Source: Parasphingopyxis marina (GTDB taxonomy: Bacteria > Pseudomonadota > Alphaproteobacteria > Sphingomonadales > Sphingomonadaceae). Taken from it: a stretch of 64,000 bases of DNA. The notes under the pieces were generated by a model, which saw only the letters and a program-made list of their open reading frames with translations, was not told the DNA's origin and did not search any database. Position 1 is the stretch's first letter, and the number at the start of each line of letters is the position of its first letter. Below, in pieces: positions 8,425-17,648 of this stretch. The DNA lies in assembly GCF_014237875.1 (NCBI RefSeq), contig NZ_JACJVJ010000003.1, forward strand, positions 301,953 through 365,952, given 5' to 3'. Made by a program: the position numbers and the translations under genes.

Positions 8425-10478
8425 GATACCTGCCCCGCGTGCCGATCGGCTTCGGGCGTCGCGTCGTGTTGCCAGCCTTGCGCCTGCTCGATGTACCAGG
8501 GCAACAGCTCGGGCGTGGCGCTCGCGTCGGCGTTTATCACTTCGGCAACCGGCCATCCGGCGAATAGTCGCTTGATCGGCAGTTCCTGCTTCTTGCCCGA
8601 CAGGGTGCGCGGAATGCCGGGGGCCGTAATGAGCCGGTCCGGCACGAAGCGCGGCGAGAGGCTCGTGCGGATCGCATCTGCCACTGCAATTTCCAATGAA
8701 TCACCGGCAAGCTCGTCCCCCGTCGGCACGACGAACATGATAAGTTCGCTCTCGCCCTCCTTATCCTCGACATCGATTATCATGGAGTCGGCGATCCCGG
8801 CCAGCTGCTCCACTGCGGCGTAAATCTCGGCAGTGCCCATGCGCACGCCGTGCCGATTAATAGTCGCGTCGCTGCGGCCTGAAATCTGGCAGCTTCCGTC
8901 ACTGAAAACGGTCAGCCAGTCACCATGGCGCCAGACGCCCGGCCATTCGGCGAAGTAGGATTCGCGGTACCGCCTGCCATCGTCGTCGCCCCAGAAATAC
9001 AATGGCATACTAGGAAATGGCCGGGTACAGACCATTTCGCCGACCTCGTCGATCACCGGCTTGCCATCCGCGTCCCACGCTTCGATTGCCGCGCCGAGAT
9101 GGCGGCATTGCAGCCGACCGGGCGTATCGGACATCTCTGGATTGCCGGCCACGAAGGCGGCGGCGATTTCCGTCCCCCCGCTGACATTGCACCACCAGAT
9201 GGCGGGTCGACCGGTGGTGGCGAACTGCGCCGTTCCCCAACGCTGCACGTCCGGCGAGAGCGGCGATCCGGTGCTGCCCAGCGCCCGGATGCGTTCGAGG
9301 CAGGAAATGCGCTCGAGTTTGATTCCGGCCTTGCGGCAATTGGCGTAAAAGGCTGCGCCCGCGCCGAACCACGTCACGCCGCTGCGGCTCGCGAAATTCC
9401 ACAAGCGCGTCCAATCGGGATCGGCCTTGCTCCCGCTCGGCGATCCGTCGAACAGGCAGATGGTCGTGCCACTGAGCAGCCCGCCCACCTGGATGTTCCA
9501 CATCACCCAGCCGCTGGCGCTGTACCAGTGGAAACGATCGCCAAGCGTGTTCGGCGCATAGCTGGGACCGAGATCAAAATGCAGGCGTCCGGCGGCGGTG
9601 GCCAGGATGACGCCGCCATGCCCGTGAACGATCGCCTTGGGCAGGCCGGTGGTGCCGCTCGAATAGAGAATCCACAGCGGATGATCGAAGGGTAGCCACT
9701 CGGGTTCGAATGCCGCAACCGCATCCTCGTCCCGAGCGGTCGCCAACGCGAAGTCGATGGCATCCGGCACCTCGGCTTCGCCGCAGCCGCTGGCCAACAC
9801 GAACAGCGTTTCGATGCAGGGCAGCTGGTTCCGGATTTCGGCCACCGCAGCGGTGCGGTCTATCGCCTTGCCCGCGTAAAAAATTCCGTCGACGGCGATC
9901 AGCGCTTTGGGCTTGGTCTGCCGCCACCGGTCGAGCACTGCGGCGGTGCCCATGTCGGGCGAGCAAAGGGTCCACACCGCGCCGAGGCTGGCGCAGGCGA
10001 GCAGGCCCACCACCGCGGCCGGGATATTGGGCAGATAGGCGGCAACGCGATCCCCGCGCGCGATTCCCCGAGCGCGCAGCTCGAGCGCAAGCGAGGCCGC
10101 CCGACGCCGCAGCTCGGTCCAGCTCAGGGTCTCGCTCTCGCCGCGCTCGTTTATCGCGACGATCGCCGGCTGCCCGGCACCGTCAGCGGCCGCTGCATGG
10201 CGGAACACGTGCCGCGTGTAATTGACCTGCGCCCCGTCGAACCACCGCGCCCCGGGCAGCGCATCCTCACTCAGCGCGGCGGTAAAGGACGTTGGCGATT
10301 CGATTTCGTCCCATTCCCAGATGCTGCGCCAGAAGGCCTCCAGATCGTCCACCGACCAGCGGCGCAGGTCTTCGTAGGTGTCGAAATCCAGCCCCCGTGT
10401 CCCGTTCAGCCATTCGCGATAAAGGCGAATTTGCGGAATTGGGGCCGAGACAGCCGCTGTGCTGGTGGGACGGGCCAT
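8421..10478 (-). CDS. Acetoacetate-CoA ligase-like acyl-CoA synthetase
   Basis: A 685-aa ANL-superfamily adenylating enzyme, close in length and layout to acetoacetyl-CoA synthetase (RLYREWLNGTRGLDFDTYEDL, DLEAFWRSIWEW at the N-terminus). The ATP-binding P-loop is ILYSSGTTGLPKAIVHGHGG, and the C-terminal lysine motif is LSGKKQELPIKRL. It would activate a keto- or other short acid released from the imported substrate. ATG at 10478 has a poor ribosome site; a TTG at 10508 would add ten residues. It follows the TonB receptor gene by 100 nt that contain a hairpin. Confidence 0.88.
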   Translation of the reverse strand: MARPTSTAAVSAPIPQIRLYREWLNGTRGLDFDTYEDLRRWSVDDLEAFWRSIWEWDEIESPTSFTAALSEDALPGARWFDGAQVNYTRHVFRHAAAADGAGQPAIVAINERGESETLSWTELRRRAASLALELRARGIARGDRVAAYLPNIPAAVVGLLACASLGAVWTLCSPDMGTAAVLDRWRQTKPKALIAVDGIFYAGKAIDRTAAVAEIRNQLPCIETLFVLASGCGEAEVPDAIDFALATARDEDAVAAFEPEWLPFDHPLWILYSSGTTGLPKAIVHGHGGVILATAAGRLHFDLGPSYAPNTLGDRFHWYSASGWVMWNIQVGGLLSGTTICLFDGSPSGSKADPDWTRLWNFASRSGVTWFGAGAAFYANCRKAGIKLERISCLERIRALGSTGSPLSPDVQRWGTAQFATTGRPAIWWCNVSGGTEIAAAFVAGNPEMSDTPGRLQCRHLGAAIEAWDADGKPVIDEVGEMVCTRPFPSMPLYFWGDDDGRRYRESYFAEWPGVWRHGDWLTVFSDGSCQISGRSDATINRHGVRMGTAEIYAAVEQLAGIADSMIIDVEDKEGESELIMFVVPTGDELAGDSLEIAVADAIRTSLSPRFVPDRLITAPGIPRTLSGKKQELPIKRLFAGWPVAEVINADASATPELLPWYIEQAQGWQHDATPEADRHAGQVS

Positions 10479-10538
10479 TAAGAAGCTAACCTTGGGTTTG
10501 CATGGCAATCGCGAAGGAGGATACGGTCGAACTTTGGC

Positions 10539-10569
10539 GGGCGGCGCTCCTTCGTTGAGAGCACCGCCC
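10539..10569 (-). terminator. Hairpin between TonB receptor and ligase genes (attenuator-like)
   Basis: An 11-bp stem with one G-U pair (arms 10539-10549 and 10559-10569) and a 9-nt loop lies just downstream of the TonB receptor stop on the same strand. There is no strong U-run after it, so it may stabilise the receptor transcript or reduce downstream expression rather than stop it. Confidence 0.4.
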
Positions 10570-10578
10570 GTCTGGCTT

Positions 10579-13242
10579 TTAGAAAGTCGTCCGCAGGCTC
10601 ATTGCGGCGTAGCGACCGATCGGATTGTATGCCCCGCCGATCCCATCCGTCCCCGGGAAGAAGGGCGGCGTTTCGTTGAACAGATCATTGATCTGAAAAC
10701 TGAGTTCGGTGCCTTCGGTAAAACCGAGATCGGGCAGGCGCACTAACAGGCGCAAGTCCACCGTGGTGTACCCGCCCGCCGAGTAGAGAGCAGTCCCCGT
10801 AGGCGTCGCATAGGACGCGGTAACCCCAGCGCGATGATTGACGTAGTTTACGAGGGTTACAGGACCGGCGGTGACGCCGAGCGTGGTGCGCAAGGTGAGG
10901 CGCGGGATACCTGCTTCTAGCGAATTGCTCTCTGCTGACGTGGGCGACAGCTGGTTGCTGTAGTTCAGGATATAGTTGCCCGCGATCCCGCCGAAAACCG
11001 TGCCAAAACCTGTCGGCTGTCGGTAATTCACTTCGAAATCAATGCCATCGGTCTTGCGCACGCCGAAGTTGCCCTGCCGAAGATCAAGGATGTTGCCGAT
11101 CGCGGGCACTGCGGAGAAGGTGTAGAAGAAGGGTACGGTATTATCGATCGCATCGGTCAGCTGCGCCGCACTAGGATTGCGGATGACGCGGGAAGAAAAG
11201 GTCGGATCGCTGAAGAGCAGCGCACCCAGCCCCGAAGGTGTGCCGATCACCTCGTCGTACTTGATGTTATAGTAGGTCACGCTAGCGCGCAGATTGGGTG
11301 CGAAGCTGGGGTGCAGATCGACGCCGACGGACCATGTGCGCGCCGTTTCGGGCTCCAGATTTTCGTTGCCGCCAAAGAGCAAAATGGTGTTGACCTGAGC
11401 CGCACCGCGCGAGGGATCGCGCGCGCCGAACGCATCCACGAGCGCGGCTGCCGAGTAGTAGGATCCGACCGTCGAGCCCAGATCCCGCAGGCCAGGTGCG
11501 CGGAAGGAGCGCCCGTAGCTCCCGCGCAAGTTCGCCCCATCGACCGGCTCCCAGGTAAGGCCGATCTTGGGATTGGTGGTCGATCCGAAGTCGCTGTAGT
11601 GGTCGTAGCGGCCCGAGAGCGACAGCGTGAGGCTTCGCGCTCCGGGCGCCGCATTTTCGATGCCGAACAGCGGTACGAAAAGCTCGCCATAGATCGACTG
11701 GACATTGCGCGAGAGATCTTCGGGGAAGCCGACGCCGCCGCTTTGCCCACGCTGCATGTAGGTCTCCCGCCGGTACTCGGCGCCCAGCGCGATCTTTATC
11801 TCGCCGCCGGGCAGTTGCGCGAGCGGTCCATCCACCCTGACCGCGCCGATGCGCGTGCGCTGGCGATTGGTGAAGTCGGTCGGGTTGTCGAGGATCTCCG
11901 CGACCACCGCCGGGTCGGTCCGGTAGCCGAACGGGTCGAGCGCGGTCGACGGCGTCGTCCCCGCTGCGGCAGCGGCCAGCGCGGTGGTATTGATGCCAGG
12001 CTGGAAAGTGTCGTTGCGCGACCAGTTGTAGGTGCCATAGACGCTCACCAGGAAATCGCCCGGGAGGTCGATGTCGAGCCCGGCCGTCGCGTTGCCCGCC
12101 CGCACCCGGAAGGTCTGATCGAAGTGATCGTCGCCTACCAGCCTGTCGGGCCGGAAGTCGAAATATCCGAACACCGAACCCGTACCAGGCGGGGCGCGGA
12201 AATAGGGGTTGGCGGCGGTGATCAGCACGAAGGTCTGCCCCGGAAGGGCCGCTTGCACGACGTCCCTGCGATCCGAATAGAGCACGTCGCCCCATAGGGT
12301 AATACCGTCCGACAGGTCCTGGCGCGCAGAAAGGAACCCGCTGTGCGTGCGGTTTTCGGGCAGCAGGTCGACCGCCCCCCGAGGATCGCAAGTGTTTACG
12401 CCCGGCTGAAGGGTGGGTGCGGCATAGATCGTTCCGGCAAACAGGTTGACGTTTGCGTCGGGGCAAACCGTTGATCGTGTGTCGATCCCCCCGACCGCGC
12501 GGAAGTCGAGTGAGCGATAGTCACGGTCGGCACCCGTAATGTTGCTGTTCTCCTGGTACTGGTATGCGAGAACGAGCGATCCGCTATCCCAGTCCTGACC
12601 GAAGATGGCGCCCGCGTTGAATGCTTCGTAATCGTCCGCAAAGCCGTAGCGGGCGATCGTCTCCAGCCCGGACACGCTCCTACGGGTAATGAAGTTGACC
12701 ACGCCCGCGACCGCTTCCGACCCGTAAATCGCCGAGGCGCCATCGGCGACGATCTCGACCCTCTCGATCGCCAGTTCGGGAATCAGCGGATAATCGGGGT
12801 TGGTCTGCTGGGTGCTGCCGGAAATCAGGCGATGGCCGTTCATCAGCGGCAGGGTGGCGGCGGTAGGAAGCCCGCGAAGCCCCGGCGCGAACGAGCCGAG
12901 TCCGCCATTGCTCACGCGCGGGGCCGTATTGAAACTGTTGAGCTGCGGCACGGTCGCGAGGAGTTCAGGCGTACTCGCCGCACCGACCAGTGCCGCGTCT
13001 TCGCGCGTCACCGTGATCAGGTCCGATCCGGTCGGGGGAACCCCGCGAATGCTGGAGCCGGTCACCACGATCACCGTCTCCGGTTCGCCACTATCGGCTT
13101 CAATCTGCGCACGTTCGGACTGGTCGTCCGGGGCGTCCGCCTGGGCGCGAGCCGTGGTCGGCAGGCTGAGGATTGCCGCCGCAAGCGCGGACTGGTGAAG
13201 CAGGCGCGCACGGCGCCGCAAGGAAATCGGCCTCATCGACAT
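10579..13242 (-). CDS. TonB-dependent outer-membrane receptor
   Basis: An 887-aa outer-membrane transporter. It has a signal peptide ending near TTARAQA, then a TonB-box-like stretch (ETVIVVTGSSIRG), a plug domain to ~residue 185 (LPLMNGHRLISG, IERVEIVADGASAIYGSEAV) and a long beta-barrel ending in aromatic Phe (MSLRTTF). ATG at 13242 is chosen for the GGGAGAGAG upstream. It is first in the catabolic group and divergent from the AraC gene. It probably imports the esterase's substrate; a true siderophore role is less likely given the neighbours. Confidence 0.93.
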   Translation of the reverse strand: MSMRPISLRRRARLLHQSALAAAILSLPTTARAQADAPDDQSERAQIEADSGEPETVIVVTGSSIRGVPPTGSDLITVTREDAALVGAASTPELLATVPQLNSFNTAPRVSNGGLGSFAPGLRGLPTAATLPLMNGHRLISGSTQQTNPDYPLIPELAIERVEIVADGASAIYGSEAVAGVVNFITRRSVSGLETIARYGFADDYEAFNAGAIFGQDWDSGSLVLAYQYQENSNITGADRDYRSLDFRAVGGIDTRSTVCPDANVNLFAGTIYAAPTLQPGVNTCDPRGAVDLLPENRTHSGFLSARQDLSDGITLWGDVLYSDRRDVVQAALPGQTFVLITAANPYFRAPPGTGSVFGYFDFRPDRLVGDDHFDQTFRVRAGNATAGLDIDLPGDFLVSVYGTYNWSRNDTFQPGINTTALAAAAAGTTPSTALDPFGYRTDPAVVAEILDNPTDFTNRQRTRIGAVRVDGPLAQLPGGEIKIALGAEYRRETYMQRGQSGGVGFPEDLSRNVQSIYGELFVPLFGIENAAPGARSLTLSLSGRYDHYSDFGSTTNPKIGLTWEPVDGANLRGSYGRSFRAPGLRDLGSTVGSYYSAAALVDAFGARDPSRGAAQVNTILLFGGNENLEPETARTWSVGVDLHPSFAPNLRASVTYYNIKYDEVIGTPSGLGALLFSDPTFSSRVIRNPSAAQLTDAIDNTVPFFYTFSAVPAIGNILDLRQGNFGVRKTDGIDFEVNYRQPTGFGTVFGGIAGNYILNYSNQLSPTSAESNSLEAGIPRLTLRTTLGVTAGPVTLVNYVNHRAGVTASYATPTGTALYSAGGYTTVDLRLLVRLPDLGFTEGTELSFQINDLFNETPPFFPGTDGIGGAYNPIGRYAAMSLRTTF

Positions 13243-13391
13243 AGTCTCTCTCCCATCGTGATCGCGGGCGTTGCCGCTGCCGGACTTTGCCGACTTGATG
13301 GCATGCTTATGGTCTGACAAAGCGTCGCGTAAGCGCACTAGCGGACATCTCTGTGTCTTTTGCGGACACGATTGAGGACAGAAAGGACATC

Positions 13392-14468
13392 ATGGGCCTG
13401 CCGGACAACGAGGGGGACGAAGTCACAATACGGAATGACCGTTCCGGTTTTCCTTCCTTGAACCAGCGGATTTTCGCGCCCTTCAAGATCGCGACGGTGA
13501 TCGACACGGTCGCGAGCCGCGGGATGTCGGCCGAGACTGTGTTGGAGCGCACCGGACTTTCGTCGAGCGACGTGCGCGATCCGCACACCCTCACCTCAAT
13601 CGGCCAGTACCTGACGGCCTGCGAGAACATCATCGCGGCGGGTGCCGGCTTCGCTGATGCCTTTGCGATAGGGTCGCGCCTGCACCTGTCCGCTTACGGA
13701 ATGTACGGCTATGCGTTGATGTGCTCGCCCACGATGCGGGACTTCTTTGATTTCGCCGTGCGTTACCAGCCGCTCGCCACGCCGACCGTCCGGCTCCATT
13801 GGCGGATGGAGGGCGACGTCGCGATTTGGCAATTCCGGGAGATCTATCGCGACAGGATGAGCGACGATGTTCGCACGTTTCTCGTTCGCCAGCAATTGAA
13901 GATGACCTTCACCCATATCCGCGACGCTGCCGGGACCGACAATCTGCCGCTCCGAGCCCTGTTCGCGCTGCCGGAGGACGACCACACGGCGCAGGATGCG
14001 CGCGAACTCGAGTGCCCGTGCCTTTACGACGAGGCGGCGAACGAGCTTCACTATCCGATCGGAATTCTCGACCGGACACCAGAACTGGGCAACCGCCTGA
14101 CCAGAACGATGTTGGAAGAAACCTGCGAGCGCCTGATCGGGCAAACGCGCATCTCTTCCGGCCTTTCGGGGGAGGTGTACCAGCTCCTGCTGAGCGCGCC
14201 TGGCCAGTTTCCCTCGATGACGGCAGTTGCCGCGCAGCTTGGCCTGCAGGAACGAACACTGCGGCGCCGTCTCGCGGCCGAAGATGCAACCTATGGCGCG
14301 ATCGTAGACGACGTCCGGCGCAAGCTCGCCATCGAATATCTGCACACGACGCGGATGAGCGTAGATGATGTCGCTTGGAAGGTGGGTTTCAGCGACAGTG
14401 CAAACCTGCGCCGCGCAGTGCGTCGCTGGACGAATAAGACGGTGAAGGAGATTCGAGCGGAGAAATAG
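13392..14468 (+). CDS. AraC-family transcriptional regulator
   Basis: A 358-aa regulator with an N-terminal arabinose-binding-like domain of the type found in OruR/ArgR-like AraC proteins and a C-terminal double helix-turn-helix (FPSMTAVAAQLGLQERTLRRR, then MSVDDVAWKVGFSDSANLRRAVRRW). ATG at 13392 has AAAGGA 5-6 nt upstream and is preferred to a GTG at 13353. It is divergent from the TonB receptor gene with about 150 nt between starts, so it is the likely regulator of the import and catabolism module. Confidence 0.9.
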   Translation: MGLPDNEGDEVTIRNDRSGFPSLNQRIFAPFKIATVIDTVASRGMSAETVLERTGLSSSDVRDPHTLTSIGQYLTACENIIAAGAGFADAFAIGSRLHLSAYGMYGYALMCSPTMRDFFDFAVRYQPLATPTVRLHWRMEGDVAIWQFREIYRDRMSDDVRTFLVRQQLKMTFTHIRDAAGTDNLPLRALFALPEDDHTAQDARELECPCLYDEAANELHYPIGILDRTPELGNRLTRTMLEETCERLIGQTRISSGLSGEVYQLLLSAPGQFPSMTAVAAQLGLQERTLRRRLAAEDATYGAIVDDVRRKLAIEYLHTTRMSVDDVAWKVGFSDSANLRRAVRRWTNKTVKEIRAEK

Positions 14469-14592
14469 GCAGGTTGTCCGCCCGAACGTCACGCCGGACG
14501 TCGCATGTTGGGGGTGGGTGGCGGAGCTGATAGTCAGATTGCAATTTATCTCTGCGTGGGGCTGCCATTCAACGCACGATTTTGCGGTCCCC

Positions 14593-16068
14593 TTAACGAT
14601 TCTGAGCTGTCTCGGCCGCTTGCCAGCCGCCGCCCAGCGCTTTGTAGAGAGATGCCAGCTGTCGCAACTCGTTCGCGCGGGCCAGGATGTGATGCTGTTC
14701 AGCGGCGGTATACGCCAATTGTGCCTGCAGCAAAGCCGTCAGATCGTCTTCGCCAGCAAGGTGCCGCCGCCTGGCAAGGCCAACGACCTCAAGGGCTTGA
14801 GCCCGGGCTTCGTTGCGTGCGGAGCGCGACCGACTGGCAGCGTCAAGGCGATTGATGGCTGTTTCGCTGTCGGCGAGAGCGTTGAGGACTGCTTGTTCGT
14901 AGCGGATTCCCGCCGCGTCGGCGCGGGCATCGGCGGCGCGGATCTGCGCCCGGATACGGCCGCCTGAAAAGAGAGGCCAACTGAACGACGGGCCGACGCC
15001 GAGACGCAGGCTGTCGCTCGAGAGGAGGTCATCGGGTGACCGCGCCTGAAGACCGATCCCGCCACTGAGGGACAGATTGGGAAAAAGAGCGGCCGTCGCA
15101 ACTCCGATTTCGGCGGTAGAGGCTGCAAGGTCCCGTTCCGCTTTTCGTACATCGGGCCTTCTGCGCAGGATTTCCGATCTTAGGCCGACGGCTACGTTTA
15201 TTTCGCCTGCGGGCAAGGGGCGGGGTGCGTTGAGGCGATCGAACAGCGCTTCGGGTGGCTGGCCAACGAGCAGCGCCAGGCGGATGGCGGCCGCCGCCGC
15301 ATCCGCCTCCAGCCCGGGAACCGCAGCAGCGGTGCTCCGTGCCTGGGATTGGGCGCGCGAGAGATCGAGCCGGGATGCTGCTCCCAGCCTGAGCCGATCG
15401 GCGATGATACGGACGATATCTTGTTGCATCTCGGCGTCCGCGACTGCGTTTGCGTGAAGGTTCTGTGCTTCGCGAAGGTCGATATAGGAACGAACGACTT
15501 CGGCGATAACTTGTAGAAGGATACCTCGCCGCGCCTCCTCCGCGGCCTCCAGCCGGGCCTGTGCGCTTTCGCCCGCCCTGCGCGTTCCTCCCCAGAGGTC
15601 GAGCTCCCACGAGGCGTCGAAGCCGATGTCGAACAGGGAGAAGCCCGGATTGAAGCCCGGAATGCTGGCAACGGGAAGCTGTCCATTTTCGCTCAGCCGG
15701 TTTTCCGCCGCGCCCACGGAAGTGCCGATATCGGGGAGGGCCCTCCCAAATGCCGCGTCGCGGTTGGCGCGCGCTTCGCGGATTCGTGCGCCGGCTTCGT
15801 CGATGTCCCTATTGCCGGTGATTGCCGCGTCGACGAGCTCGGTGAGCATGGGATCATCCAGGCGTTGCCACCATTCCCCGTCGACATCCCCGGTTTCGAC
15901 CGGAGCGATCCAGGCATCCCCAACCGGCATGACCGGAGGCCGATAGTCGGGGCCTACCGTGCACCCGAACAGGACGAAAGCGATGACAATGACGGAAACC
16001 GTCTTGCGCAGGAGATGGGCTGTCCTAGAGTAACGCAAGCGGCGCTTCCAGTCATGAGGAGCGATCAT
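14593..16068 (-). CDS. NodT-family outer-membrane efflux lipoprotein
   Basis: A 491-aa TolC-like outer-membrane factor. A long N-terminal signal ends in a lipobox (VLFGC, with TVGPDYRPP typical of NodT/OprM proteins), followed by two outer-membrane-efflux repeats rich in coiled coil. Its ATG overlaps the stop of the MFS gene (ATGA at 16068-16065). With the MFS and HlyD genes it forms a tripartite pump that crosses both membranes. Confidence 0.93.
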   Translation of the reverse strand: MIAPHDWKRRLRYSRTAHLLRKTVSVIVIAFVLFGCTVGPDYRPPVMPVGDAWIAPVETGDVDGEWWQRLDDPMLTELVDAAITGNRDIDEAGARIREARANRDAAFGRALPDIGTSVGAAENRLSENGQLPVASIPGFNPGFSLFDIGFDASWELDLWGGTRRAGESAQARLEAAEEARRGILLQVIAEVVRSYIDLREAQNLHANAVADAEMQQDIVRIIADRLRLGAASRLDLSRAQSQARSTAAAVPGLEADAAAAAIRLALLVGQPPEALFDRLNAPRPLPAGEINVAVGLRSEILRRRPDVRKAERDLAASTAEIGVATAALFPNLSLSGGIGLQARSPDDLLSSDSLRLGVGPSFSWPLFSGGRIRAQIRAADARADAAGIRYEQAVLNALADSETAINRLDAASRSRSARNEARAQALEVVGLARRRHLAGEDDLTALLQAQLAYTAAEQHHILARANELRQLASLYKALGGGWQAAETAQNR

Positions 16069-17648
16069 GGCGAACGAACCTTCGAGAGTCGGGTGAGGCC
16101 GAGTTTGACGGCAACCAGCGCCGGCACGGCGACCACGAACAGGAGCGCGATCGCGTTGAAGGCCGTATCGAAGGCAATGACGGTCGACTGGCCGATCACC
16201 GCGCGATCGAGGAGCCCCGTTGCCGCTCTGGTTGCCGCTGCGGGATCCATCCCTCGGCCAGCGAGCAGGGCCGCGCTTTCCGCCAGTCGCTCGTTCGCGG
16301 TCAACGTTCCCGAGGTGATGTTCGCGCCGAGAACCGTCAGATTGACGGCGGTGTTGTGGCCGATGACTGTCTGAAGCGCGGCCACGCCCATCAGGCCGCC
16401 GAGCTGGCGGCCAGCATTGAACAGGCCGATACCGGCTGCCAAGCTTTGTCCGGGGAGATTGCTGAATGCAATGAGGGTAATCGACAGGAAGAGGAAGCCG
16501 AGCCCAAGGCCCCGCAGAAGGATTGCGGCCATCATGTCTTGCGCGCCGCTTTCACCTGTCGAGCCCGACAACATCCACATTGCGACCATGGTCATCAAGA
16601 TTCCGAAAGGCACGGTGGCGATCGGGGGGATGCCATAAGCCTGAAAGAGAAGGGCGGCGAGAAGGAGCGCGCCAACGAACAATGCGCCGCTAGGGAGCAG
16701 CAATTGCCCGGCGTCGCTCGGCGTGAACGCGAGGATCGAAAGGGCGAATGCCGGAATAAGATACGCGCTTCCGAACAGCGCAGCACCGGCGACGAAACTG
16801 ACGGCGAAGGCGAAAGAAAAGTCGTCCGAGCGGAACAGGCCGAAATCGAACAGGCTCTTCTTGCGGGTTTTTACCTGCCGGCCGAGAAAGGCGAGTAGCG
16901 TCGTCATGCCGAGGGCCGTCAGCCACGCGATGCGCGGAGCCTCGAACCAGTCCCACCGGTTGCCCTGGCTCAAGACATAAGTGAAGCAGCTGAAGGTAAC
17001 CGCGATCAGCGAAAAACCGATCCAGTCGAACGGGCGGCGAGCGATCGTCGGTGCGAGGTCGGGCACGTCTGTGAGCAGCATCAACCCGGCGGCGAACAGG
17101 GCGACGGGAACGGCGCTCAAGAAAATCCAGGTCCAGTCATGCGTATCGATCAGCCAGCCCTGGAAGGCCGGGGCCAGCGTTGCCGGGGCAACGACCGCGC
17201 CCATGGCGAACACGGCTTGCAGCAGTGGCTGGTGCGCCTTCGGATAGGTTAGGAACAGTATCGCCTGACCGCCGACCAGCAGAATGCCGCCCGCAAAGCC
17301 CTGTATCACTCGGAGCGCGATAAGCAGGTCGAGGCGCGCCGTCAGCGCCGCGATGCCGCAGGCCGCGCCCATGACCAGCGTTGAGGCGACGACGAGGCGG
17401 CCCGGAACGAACCGGGTCATCAGCCAGGGAGCGGTCATGAAGCCGATGAATTTCAAGGCAGTGTAGCCGGTATCGAGCCAGGCAAATTCGTCGGGCGTCG
17501 CATGGATATCGCCCATAATGTCGGCGCGTCCGAACGCGAGGACGGTACCCGCCAACGCCTCGGTCAGCGTGGCGAGAACGATGCCCATGACAAGGAGCAT
17601 CCCGGAAATCTGCACGCGGCGGCGTGGCGCGACACTCGTCGCCGTCAT
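16065..17648 (-). CDS. DHA2-family drug:H+ antiporter (EmrB-like, 14 TM)
   Basis: A 527-aa MFS protein of the DHA2 type with about 14 hydrophobic helices. The N-terminal half carries EFAWLDTGYTALKFIGF and RVIQGFAGGILLVGGQAILF. It is the inner-membrane pump of the tripartite system, partnered with the HlyD protein upstream and NodT downstream. Both junctions are 4-nt start/stop overlaps. The drug or toxic compound exported is unknown. Confidence 0.93.
   Translation of the reverse strand: MTATSVAPRRRVQISGMLLVMGIVLATLTEALAGTVLAFGRADIMGDIHATPDEFAWLDTGYTALKFIGFMTAPWLMTRFVPGRLVVASTLVMGAACGIAALTARLDLLIALRVIQGFAGGILLVGGQAILFLTYPKAHQPLLQAVFAMGAVVAPATLAPAFQGWLIDTHDWTWIFLSAVPVALFAAGLMLLTDVPDLAPTIARRPFDWIGFSLIAVTFSCFTYVLSQGNRWDWFEAPRIAWLTALGMTTLLAFLGRQVKTRKKSLFDFGLFRSDDFSFAFAVSFVAGAALFGSAYLIPAFALSILAFTPSDAGQLLLPSGALFVGALLLAALLFQAYGIPPIATVPFGILMTMVAMWMLSGSTGESGAQDMMAAILLRGLGLGFLFLSITLIAFSNLPGQSLAAGIGLFNAGRQLGGLMGVAALQTVIGHNTAVNLTVLGANITSGTLTANERLAESAALLAGRGMDPAAATRAATGLLDRAVIGQSTVIAFDTAFNAIALLFVVAVPALVAVKLGLTRLSKVRSP

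Noticed and set aside
10486..10503. Five-codon leader peptide before the acyl-CoA ligase (ATG CAA ACC CAA GGT TAG)
   Set aside because: No ribosome site, no regulatory codon pattern and too short to distinguish from chance.
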